Assembly (NCBI RefSeq): GCF_918797505.1
Contig: NC_092801.1
Coordinates: 25,140,477 to 25,204,476 of the forward strand
Source: Bemisia tabaci
Lineage: Eukaryota; Arthropoda; Insecta; Hemiptera; Aleyrodidae
Direction: 5' to 3'
DNA: 64,000 nt
Below the pieces are notes generated by a model that worked only from the letters and a program-made list of their open reading frames with translations, was not told the DNA's origin and did not search any database. Shown here piece after piece: positions 22,780-32,700 of the stretch (position 1 is its first letter; every line of letters begins with the position of its first letter). Position numbers and translations under genes: made by a program.

Positions 22780-23383
22780 AATGGTTCTCTATATATTTTA
22801 AATTAATTTCCCATTGCATGCTGGTTAGATATAGATCTTTAAACCGAAGAAAGTATTGCAAGACTTTCGTATAGAAAAAATGAGAAAACCCCAAATTATA
22901 ATTTTACAATAAACTTCATTATTCACTTTAATTTATTTTAATATTAAAGTGTATAGCATCATGGCCCTGCGACATTTTGGCGCAAAAATATGAAAAAATT
23001 GAATAAGATACATCAGATATCAGCTTGTGTACCAGCGTTTCATTACCTCTTCACAGTTCCATTCTCAGAATCCACCGACAGTTAATTATACTATTATCTT
23101 CCCGTAAATCGTAACCGGAGTTGCCACATCGCCTTCTGAGTTTTTGATCGAGCATGATAATTCAATTGATTTCACGTGAGTCTGTTGACTCATGCGAAAG
23201 ACTCAATGACGAAGTTCAACGACTAGTTTCACGTTTATTTATTCATTTTTTTTTTTCGATTTTAATTTTTAATTTTTAACTTTAGATAATTTATCAGTAG
23301 TTGAATTCAAAACTACTCCTGACACATTTTTTGTTCAAAATACGACTGGATGCGTTTCCTTTCACACATATGTATTTTTCTTA
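22780..23383. other. Gene-less AT-rich stretch
   Basis: Nothing recognised on either strand. Confidence 0.4.
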
Positions 23384-23550
23384 GCGCTCTTTGGAGCTTT
23401 GCGACACCTAGCCTCCTAAGTCTCCTACCCTCCCAAAACCCCTCAAGGAGTTGACACTCCCTCAGTTCCTCGAAAACCCCCTCCTGTCGCCACCCTTTCG
23501 CTGGGCGACGGGAGTCTCCTTCGTCTCCTCCCAGGAGGAACCCAATCAAG
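23384..23550 (-). pseudogene. Non-LTR retrotransposon ORF2 C-terminal fragment, second copy
   Basis: Read on the - strand from 23550, the DNA resembles 12893-13054: the same GATTGGGTTCCTCCTGGGAG start, a GGTGGCGACAGG block, and a frame with ELRECQLLEGF and RRLRRLGVAKLQRAL. The GRRRR block and the tail fall in different frames, so at least one frameshift is present. It lacks the reverse-transcriptase catalytic region and cannot act by itself. The two fragments share sequence but lie in opposite orientation, so they are independent insertions of one family rather than a tandem duplication. Confidence 0.65.
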
Positions 23551-23639
23551 AATCTTGTGTGACAGCTTTTTCTCCGTCATCCTGTAAACATGACCATATC
23601 AGACAAACTGTTCGGTCATGATATCGTACACGATGTCAT

Positions 23640-23800
23640 TTTTTTCTACTTTTCGGGGATCATGGCCGAGTAGGGTCTATTCCAGCAGATCTACTCGTCA
23701 GCTCCGAGAAAATTTGACACGACTACCGGGATTCGGACCTGGGACCTATTTACCTAGAGTCAGACGCGTTGACCACCAAGCCAACCTGGCTGGCATTATT
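23640..23800 (-). mobile_element. tRNA-derived SINE-like element, copy 1
   Basis: On the - strand the sequence has a tRNA-like order: TGGCTTGGTGGTCAACGCG (A-box region), GTCTGACTC, then CAGGTCCGAATCCCGG (B-box). A similar block lies at 38693-38845 (-) with GGTTTGAATCCCG. I see no full tRNA cloverleaf, so an RNA polymerase III SINE head or tRNA pseudogene is more likely than a working tRNA. Confidence 0.55.
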
Positions 23801-23879
23801 GTAGGTCAAATACTTGTGGGTCAAAAATACTGTCAGTAAACATTTTTGTAGGTCAAATGTCTGTAGGTCAAAAGGCGTA

Positions 23880-24600
23880 GGTCAGGTGGACGTATTTCTA
23901 TCAAACGGAACTAAGCGCCATATGGGGAGGAAGGGAAAAGGGGACTTGGATTGGCGGGTGTTGTGGAACGCGATGCTCGTTCCGTCCTATACTCGCAATG
24001 CTTTTCCATGGCGCTCAGTCCCGTTTGACAGAACGCGCTATTCGGGATCATAAAATCCTCAAAAGAAACTCAAATTGGACGTACTTCTATCAAACGGACC
24101 TAAGCGCCATAGGGGGAGAAAAGGAGAGGGGGGCTTGGATTGGCGGGTTTTGCAGAACGCTATGCTCGCTCCTCCTATACTCGCAATGCTTTTCCGTGGC
24201 GCTTAGGTCCGTTTGACAGAACGCGCTATTCGGGATTATAAAATCCTCAAAAGGAACTCAAATTGATACTATAGTATCTATATTACTATAGTACTAGATT
24301 ACTTAGTCTACTAATATTACTTCCAAAGATAGTCAAATGGACGTATTTCTATCAAACGGAACTAAGCGCCAATTTGAGTTCCCTTTGAGGAATTAAGAAT
24401 CTCGGATAGCGCGTTTTGTCAAAAGGACCTAAGCGCCATGGAAAAGCATTGCGAGTATAGGACGGAATGAGCCGGACGCCAGATTCCGCCGCCCATCCAA
24501 GCCTCCCTCCACCTTCCTCCCCCTATGGCGCTTAGGTCCGTTTGATAGAAATACGTCCAATTGGCGCTTAGTTCCGTTTACCAGAAATACGTCTAAGTGT
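23880..24600. repeat. Cluster of family G repeats (AACGGAACTAAGCGCCA)
   Basis: Two direct units of about 190 bp start at 23886 and 24077. Each runs from GGACGTATTTCTATCAAACG through a GGGGAGAAAGGGGAGG-like tract to TGGCGCTTAGGTCCGTTTGAC, then CGCTATTCGGGAT. Further copies in inverse orientation follow to 24600. A short palindromic ACTATAGTA stretch (24267-24320) lies between. The open frames here are repeat shadows. Confidence 0.75.
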
Positions 24601-24629
24601 CCCGCAGGCAATGCAATATTCCTGTAGGT

Positions 24630-25195
24630 GAAACATTTCGATACTTTTGAGCCGGCAACGCGGCGCCCAAAACGAGAACCTCGATACCATTTCAATAACC
24701 ACCAAACCATGACCATGAGCGCGACCATGGCTGGAGCCAATAGGCATGACCATGCTTCCCATGTCCCAGGATCCGGCGAAGATGATATTTCCCAGTCGGG
24801 AACCACCAGCACGCCCGAATCCTCGCGCCTTATCTCGTTCTGCGTCGGGGGCCACCGCTTGATAAGACGCTTTTCGGGGCCGACCCCCCCCCCATCCCCC
24901 CCCCCTCGGGTAATTGAGTTCGGGTTTTGATTATCATGCCCACGCGCTGCCGAAATTTTTAAAGGCGGGTGATTATTCTCACCTCTTTATTTCTCACGTC
25001 CCGGGCCGCGCGCACACACACACGCGCGCTCGCGGCGGCTCGTGCGAGTCTATTGTTCTGAGGACTCAGATTCTATTTGAATATCCTTTTAAACGACGCT
25101 TTTTTCGCTCCCGTTCCCTCCGCGCGGGACTCGTGAGTGCGGCGCGGGGATTCCGTACTTTGTCAACAAGTCGTTTTCAAATAGACGGCGCGTAA
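24630..25195 (+). promoter_or_regulatory. GC- and CpG-rich island ending in a splice donor: candidate promoter and untranslated first exon of the sulfatase gene
   Basis: This is one of the few sustained GC-rich stretches in the window. It carries many CpGs, C homopolymers near 24886-24905 and a CA/CG microsatellite near 25009-25030. It ends GACGGCGC followed by GTAAGT at 25191, a consensus donor on the + strand. The next confident coding exon on that strand is exon 1 of the arylsulfatase B-like gene at 29640. Possible acceptors lie just before it (TTTGTTTCAG ending 29511, TGCCTTCCAG ending 29552). I infer promoter and leader exon. An open frame (24914-25195) crosses it but has no motif; a coding exon of another gene is the main alternative. 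Confidence 0.4.
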
Positions 25196-25232
25196 GTTGG
25201 TGGATCGTGGTTTATTTTACTGTTCAGTGTCA

Positions 25233-26632
25233 ATGTCACCGCTGTGAAGTGTACTTTTTTTATGCGAGGAGTACTCGTGCTTTAATGGCTGCGCATTTTT
25301 TTCGAAAAAGAGTCTGATTTTGAAAAATTTGTCGTCTGTAGGTACGTATATTCTAGTGTAAGTTTGCATATGACAGCTTTTAGTTTACCATCTGGGTTAC
25401 ATTTTGCAATGAGGGACGACTATTTGGACTGAGTTAAGCAGAAAGGAACCAACCCACATTTTGGAAAAAATTGAATTATGAGTGGTTTTGAACTCGACCA
25501 CTGCTCTACTATCTATCGCCAAAAATTCAAGGTTTTTGTTGTGGCAAATTTTGCAGAAATTGAACTTGAAGTTTATCGTTTACATTGAGTCTTATGCAGG
25601 AGCCAATTAACTTTAAACCTCTTATTCTCAGTTCGATCCCGATGAGGCTTGGTTCCTTTCTGTTTAACTCCGTCCATTTCTGTCACCGCTGTGAAGTGTA
25701 CTTTTTTTATTCGAGGAATACTCGTGCTTATATGGCTGCGCATTTTTTTTTTCAAAAAAGAGTCTAATTTTGAAAAATTTGTCGTCTGTAGGTACGTATA
25801 TTCTGGTGTAACTTTGCATATCGCAGCTTACTATCTGGGCTACATTTTGCAATGAGGGACGACTATTTCTGTCATCGGTGTGAAGTGTACTTTTTTATGC
25901 CAGGAATACGCGTGCTTTTATGGCTATGCATTTTTTTCGAAAAAGAGTCTAATTTTGAAAAAATTGTCGTCTGTAGGTACGTATATTCTGGTGTAAGTTT
26001 GCATATCGCAACTATTAGTTTACCATCTGGGTTACATTTTGCAATAAGGGACGACTATTTCTGTCACCGGGGTGAAGTGACCTTTTTTCATTCGAGGAAT
26101 ACTCGTGCTTTAATGGCTGTGCACTTTTTTTCAAAAAAGAGTCAATTTTGAAAAATTGTCGTCTGTAGGTACGTATATTCTGGTGTAAGTTTGCATATCG
26201 CAACTATTAGTTTACCATCTGGGTTACATTTTGCAATAAGGGACGACTATTTCTGTCACCGGTGTGAAGTGTGCTTTTTTAATTCCAGGAATATGCGTGC
26301 TTTCAGGGCCGTGCATTTTTTCGAAAAAGAGTAATTTTGAAAAATTTATCGTCTGTAGGTATTTATATTCTAGTGTAACTTTGCATACCGTATCTATTAG
26401 TTTACCACCTCGATTACATTTTGTAATAAGAGACGACTATTTCTGTCACCGGTGTGAAGTGTGCTTTTTTAATTCCAGGAATATGCGTGCTTTCAGGGCC
26501 GTGCATTTTTTCGAAAAAGAGTAATTTTGAAAAATTTATCGTCTGTAGGTATTTATATTCTAGTGTAACTTTGCATACCGTATCTATTAGTTTACCACCT
26601 CGATTACATTTTGTAATAAGAGACGACTATTT
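25233..26632. repeat. Six-copy tandem repeat, unit about 190 bp, with a MITE inside
   Basis: Units start at about 25233, 25679, 25869, 26061, 26253 and 26443. Each runs from TGTCACCG(C/G)TGTGAAGTG through CGTCTGTAGGTA to TTTACCATCTGGGTTACATT and GGGACGACTATTT. The last two units look identical base for base. A family D MITE (25425-25676) splits unit 1 from unit 2. The open frames repeated here (KCAFLIPG start) only reflect the repeat. Confidence 0.9.
25425..25676. mobile_element. MITE family D, copy 3, inside the tandem repeat
   Basis: The ends are TGGACTGAGTTAAGCAGAAA and TTTAACTCCGTCCA, flanked by TT on both sides. Other unit junctions read CGACTATTTCTGTCA without interruption, so the 2-bp duplication is visible directly. 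Confidence 0.85.
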
Positions 26633-27548
26633 CTGGCCCATTCTATAGAAACAACATACATGTCATTGATTTCGCTGTTTAGATATGTGCTTTAATGGGA
26701 GAGTCAGAGATAGTGGTTCCATATTGCAAAATGTTATCCATCTATGGCATGATGTTACGTATTCGCAACAGCTCATTTTTTGGTTTTTGAAAGTTTAATA
26801 TTTTTCCTGTGGCTCGATTTTGCAAATTTTTCTCAAAGTTTTCTTCTTGGAAAAAATAATTACCACAATTTTGAAATTTTAAGAAAAACATTGTAAGACT
26901 CTTTGTTCTTACAAAAGCACCAGGATCGAATACTCAAAATTAATTTATTCTAAAGAGGATGAAGTAGCAATAATGAACTAATAACACTTGAAAAAACGTA
27001 TCTTTGAAATAATTTTTTAATTCTCTTCTCCTAAAATGTTCCTCTAAAATTTAAAATATGTGTTGGAATGTATAAGCATTTGCTATTTTTTATGCTTTAA
27101 AAATGTAACACATCTAAGCTTATATGCTATTCGTTCATCACGTATATTACCGTATTATGATTTAATCTCAAAACACCAAAAACATTCAGCGTGCGCTGTC
27201 AAAAATAAATTATGCAGCCATGCACCTGCGGAGTCGGAAGAAACATTGCTCCCAATATGCCTATGGAAGATTTCAAGTCCAATCTACGTTTGTAGTTGTA
27301 ATTACACTATTTAAAATCTTGCAGTAGAATCCAGAGTGCATAGTCTACTCCGGAGCCAATTCGGCCCGATAAGTTAGTGATTTGATGAAAGGTCGTTTTT
27401 ACAGTGCATCTTTTTAGAACGTCTTGCCTTTTTAACTCTTACATCAATAGTTTAATGTCGAAAAGCATCTCATTTAAATTTGGGAAAAATCAGTTCAAAT
27501 GCATTTTGGAGGTTTCTATATTTAAGATTCAATGAGTAGAAACCATTC
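26633..27548. other. Right arm of a TTTTGCAAT element, then a gene-less stretch
   Basis: 26590-26740 mirrors itself loosely (TTTTGTAATAAGAGACGACT against AGTGGTTCCATATTGCAAAA) and resembles the repeat at 47030-47420. From 26740 to 27548 nothing is recognised. Confidence 0.45.
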
Positions 27549-27693
27549 TGCCTTGCTAAAGGAGAGTGTCGTATGAAAATTTGGATGTTGCCAAAATTCT
27601 TTGGATAAAATTCGAAAAAACCTAGAAAGTTGATATTTAACCTTTGGAGATTCATTTATATGCGAATACTCATACGTTGTTCATTCCTCGGAC
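27549..27693. mobile_element. MITE family A, shortened copy
   Basis: CTGCCTTGCTAAAGGAGAGT and GATGTTGCCAAA at the left pair with GAATACTCATACGTTGTTCA at the right. Much of the middle is missing compared with the 253-bp copies. Confidence 0.5.
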
Positions 27694-28244
27694 GACAACA
27701 ATCGTGTGCAAAGAAGGTGATCTTATCAACTCTTTTCAGGAGACAATATAGATTTATTTCTTTCAACATACACGTATTATGCAGTGATCAGTGACGATTT
27801 TATGAGGGTACAAGTACCAATAGGAACGTTTTATGAGTCATAAATTTTAAGCACTGCCAGATATTTTCTGCAACTAGGAAAAATAAATGGCACGTTTATG
27901 ATCACCTACCCACTCAAAATGTTACTAGTAAGAGCCTGAGACGAGGAGCACTGTTAAACTTGCTATTGATCCCCCAAGAAAAACCAGCGCTGTTTTGAAA
28001 TGTGTAATATTGTTTGTTCTGTGAAAGACGGAAGTGGCATTTCCAAAATTCACATATTCACAACGCAGGTTTATGAATTTTGACAGTGGCGAAGAAATAG
28101 AGCAACTATCGCAGTAATTAAGTGATTATCAACCTAAAACAAACTGCCTAATTACCTGCGGTAATGAGTGGTGTGTGTGAGGTCAAAAATATCGTTTTGG
28201 GTGTTTCAATATCTACCGTGCAACATGTTTTAATGTTGATGACG
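27694..28244. other. Gene-less stretch
   Basis: Nothing recognised. Confidence 0.4.
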
Positions 28245-28570
28245 GATCCGAATTATCATTAGTTTAGATGGCGGATTAATCGATAAATCGCAAAGCACGC
28301 CACGCCACGCCACTGATTTTGGGCGATCTACCGGAGCAATTTTCGCGATTTTTTGGTAAAATAAAAAGTTCGAGCGTCTATATTCCCGCAAAAATACGGT
28401 CAGCCTTGCAGAGGTGGATCTAGCGATTTGGCAACACCGAATTCCCTCCATTTAAACCTATTATGTTAAATAATCGATTCTTGTCGGAGCACCTGGTCCC
28501 TCCAAGAATCGATACATTTCCATGGGTTCAAATTGAGAAAAGCAGTGTTGCCAATATGCTGGATCCACTA
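28245..28570. mobile_element. Half of a family C hairpin, then a family B hairpin
   Basis: 28250-28315 holds only the right arm of family C (ends CACGCCACGCCACTG). 28412-28570 is a complete family B copy (GGTGGATCTAGCGATTTGGC to GCCAATATGCTGGATCCAC). Confidence 0.7.
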
Positions 28571-29511
28571 ATGCATCCTTGGGTAAGTCAGTCTAGGAAT
28601 GAATGATTGGAGAAGGAAAACTGAGTGACTGGAAGTGGATTCATGAAAAAAAGGTCAAAGTTCACAATTCGAGTGGAATGCTTTCGGAAATGGAAATTTC
28701 ATGTAGATAACTTTTTTTGCGTAGGAGCGTTCGACTGTTTCCAAAAGAGAGGTCATGCGCAACATCACCATCTGCTTGTACACAATTATCCATGCAGAAG
28801 TAAGCAGAATTAGGCCAAATTTTGCACATTTGTACGCAAAGAGGCATTGCCATTTAGAGCTTATAAACCCGATTGGACTGGTTATAGGAAAAGAATTAGA
28901 AATTTAAGGTGTATAGGTCGGTCTATATCAGTAAAATCTAACTGCAGCCCTGAAAAGTTGCGTCTACAAAGCGCAATGCCAGGCTAAACAAGGCCCAGTA
29001 ACTTTCCTCAAAAATTGAAGAAAGCAAACATAAAAAAGTGACAAATTTTACGAATCGCTCAGAAAATACAAGTGTTTCAATCAGAACCACTGTCAACCAC
29101 TTGTTTCTTATAAATTATGAAACATTTTAGAGAGTTTACTGAATTTTGGTGACGGTATAAGACCGACTACTAGTCTATAATATTTGGGGGGCGGGGAGGT
29201 TGGCTGTGTTTCATGAATAAATGTTTAGTCAGCATAATCCTCAATGCTAAAATTCTGCTAAAATTCTGGTAAAAACTTTAAAACTTTAACTGGTTTTAGT
29301 GGTGGCTAATACTTTAACTGGAGAAATTTCTATGAGGGGGGGAAAAAAAACTTTTTTATCCGAGAAGTGAAACTTATTTTGACTCGAAAACCACTCTTAT
29401 GCTTGGAAGTGGTGCAAACTTGAGAGACCCTGTATTTTTATAAACAATATCTAAAAAAAGTCTTCCATATCTGACTGCATAAGGTTGTATCCATTTAATC
29501 CTTTGTTTCAG
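28571..29511. other. Gene-less stretch upstream of sulfatase exon 1
   Basis: No exon recognised. A pyrimidine tract and TTTGTTTCAG end at 29511, a possible acceptor for an untranslated leader. Confidence 0.4.
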
Positions 29512-29639
29512 GGTTTAAACTCTAACTGCAAGTGGTTGCATTTGCCTTCCAGATTAGTCCCAGCCTTTAAGCCGTACTTCCTCCGACGGATAAGTGCCAA
29601 AATCACCCATCTAGTCGAAAACCTCGATAATCTTTCGTG

Positions 29640-29753
29640 ATGGTCTCAAATATCTGGGCCGCTTTGATATGTGTAGTGTTTGTAGTGACACGAGCAGCCG
29701 CCACCTATAATCAAAAACGCCCGCACATTATATACATTTTAGCCGATGATTTG
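29640..29753 (+). CDS. ARSB-like: Sulfatase exon 1: start, signal peptide and first metal-binding motif
   Basis: It encodes residues 1-38. A hydrophobic core ([13 protein letters not shown]) is followed by [20 protein letters not shown]. It ends in phase 0 at TTG before GTAAGT. The ATG at 29640 is the first after an in-frame stop at 29628. Intron 1 is 4320 bp and repeat-laden. Confidence 0.9.
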
Positions 29754-32700
29754 GTAAGTATTACGCAAAAAGATAAGCACAAACGGACTGGAATAAATGA
29801 AACAGAAACCAGGTCACGTTTTGGGAAAAAAATTGAGTTGGAATAGTTGTTGAACGAAACCAGCTGCACATTTTTTGCCTGTCAAGAATAAAAAAAAAAA
29901 AAAAAAAAAAAAAAAAGTCACACATTTATTTTGAATTTAGAAACAAAGTGTATAATTTCATTGTGAAAGTTCGCTTAACACTAATAAAAAAAAAAAAAAA
30001 AAAAAAAGAATAAAAGTTACATTTTTTTTTAAAAAAAATTCAATTTGAAAACAGATGTTAGGGATGAACTCTCATCCATAACATTAAAATTATTGTAATT
30101 CTTACGTGCACTCTCTTACTCATATGATTCATTGTAGAGAGACGCGTTTCGGAGTAATTACAACTCTCATCACTTCATCAGCCGTTCTCGAACCGCCGCA
30201 CAACGGATCGAGTCAATTAGAGAGATCGGACATGAAATTTTTGACTAAAATTGCGAATTTTGGTGTTTGATTCATCTTATTTTAAATTAAAAGGGGTGCT
30301 TTTAGAAGAAAATTTTATGAGGAAACCAATGGAACCTCTTTTAAAATACCGAAGTTTTGTATAAACAGAGTTAAAAGCTTTTAGAGTTTCCAAATTTTGT
30401 CCGATTTCTCTTATTGACTCTATCCACTGTGCGCCGATGATGGTTTGCGGGCGGCTGATGATGGAGGTGTAATTACTCCGAAACGGGTTCCTAAATGATG
30501 AACCTATGTGCAAGAAACAAAGACATAAAAACGGAGCACTAAAAGCAAAAAATGAAGCTTCTAGAGCTTCTTTTCAATCACCTCTACTATTGGCTAGAGG
30601 ATTGGCGGCGAAATCGGGACAAGTTTGAATTCAAATGTAGGGCGGGTACTAATAAATAAAATTGCGGAAACAAAGTATTTTAGGTTGATTTTTGCCCAAA
30701 TTCAGGTACACACTTATATTTTTTTAACTTTTGGTTAGTTTCAGTCCGTCGTCGACCGATTAATTTCATTTGGGAGTAACGTTGATCTAGAACTGTAACG
30801 GCCTGTTTGAACCTGCTGAACCACCATGAGCAGAAGAAAAAGTAACTTTATCTGAGATTACTGCCTGTTACCGAGCAAAAGTAGGTGTATTATATTAGGA
30901 CGCAGACCGAACTTTCTTAGTATATTCGTTTTAGGAATTTAAAATACGTTTCAAAGAAGAAATGTGCAAAAATCAAGAGGACAAGTTCAAATCAAATTTC
31001 CGTTTGCCGCCATGGATTCCCGCGCTCATTTACACACTCACACAAGCGCGCAGCGCCGAACCTAGCTTCACTTTTTCCCCGTGCTTTTAGATACGAGCGC
31101 TCCGTCTTTATGTCTTTGGCAAGAAAGCACGCATAGGAATTTTATTCGTTTTAGGAATTGACTTGCACATTCCCAGTATACATTTTTCAGTAAGTCTCAT
31201 CTACGGAAAAAAAGGGGTTGGGGTTCAGTCCCAACTGTTGGATTCTATGGAAATTTCCAATGAAATGTGGTAGTGCCCCAATAAATTAGGTTACTAACCA
31301 AAATGTTGCGGTACAAACAGAATGAATTGGAAATGTCCACATCATCCAACAATTTGGGGTAGTGTTACAATTTTAGGAGATCACTCCCAACCCTTTTCCC
31401 CGTGTCTTCAACATTTAGTATTATGAAGAAATGAAACGCCAACCCTGCTTTAGCGCAGTTTGCACTTGATTTGACTTGGTTCCTTCCTGTAAACTCTTTC
31501 CAAATGACCAATTTGTGAAAGTTGAGTTATTCGCATCTGAACCATTTTTAAACTCATGTAACTGGATTTTGTTGATTTATAAAAAGGATTCCATTTTTCA
31601 GTGTGCGTGCAAAATCATGGTGTGTGCAAAATCATACTGTCATAGCTGTTCGGTGAAAGTGTTCTACTACCCTTTTACCGCACTGTCTAAAAGTCTCAAT
31701 TTCCTATTCTCAAACTTTGATCAACTTAATTTTGATTTTGAGTTAGATTTTTGGGACTTTTCGTCACATAGCTGCGACAAAACGGCGTAAATACGCGTAC
31801 AGATAAGCACGGGAAAGTATCGAATTCCACATTTGCACCAGTTGCGAGGCGTGAATGATCGATTTTCGATACAAAGCCACGATAAAGAATCGATTATTGC
31901 ATGAGGTGTTCATTGCGGATACCATGAATATCGATCCTTTTCCATAAGTTTAAATGGCATTTCGATCGATATATCGCAAATCACGTTACGCCACTGATAT
32001 GGACGCTAGGACGTCCTCTTCACGGAAGGTGATTAAGTCCTAGTGTAAAAAGGGTGACGATTTTTTACGTCAAACTATAGGAAAATCAACTCCTTTTTGA
32101 GTACTTCAGCTTTCTCATGATTTCTCTTTCAATTAGCGTGCGCTTTCTCTTTCCTCTGATCCTGTCACGAATGAATGGTAGCACGGATAAAGAGTTAAAC
32201 GTATTTTTTGAAGACATCTGCGCCAGTGGCGAGACGTGAATGATCGATAATCGATATTTCCCAATTTGAGGCTATGGTATAGAATCGATTATTAAGGTGA
32301 TCGTTGCGGACACCCTGTTTTTCGATCCTTTTCCATAGGTTCAAATGGCAGATCAATCGATTTATCGCAAAGCACGCACGCACGCTACGCCACTGATTAG
32401 CTTTGAGTGAACAAATTGTCTTATGGTGTCATTTAAAGAATGAATACGAGTATACTGTAGTGTTCATTTTTACGCCCTGTCATTTAAACCCTCAGTTCAT
32501 TTGCATCATAAGCTCACACGTAATTTGTCTACTTACAAAGTTTTTCTTCTTCTTCTGCTTCTTTTTCTTCTTTCTTTTCCTTCCCATCCTCCTCCTCCTA
32601 TCAATGTGGATTAAGTCCTGTCCATCCAGCCATCATTTCCGCCGGGAAATATTTTATTATGTACTCTGACGGACATTCTTTGAATAACATTGCATTTTTC

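Noticed and set aside
25230..26640. CRISPR-like array
   Set aside because: The units are about 190 bp without short spacers, in eukaryotic sequence. It is a plain tandem repeat.
26015..26648. Repeated open frames starting KCAFLIPG
   Set aside because: They are the same tandem-repeat unit translated twice. No homology or start context is evident.
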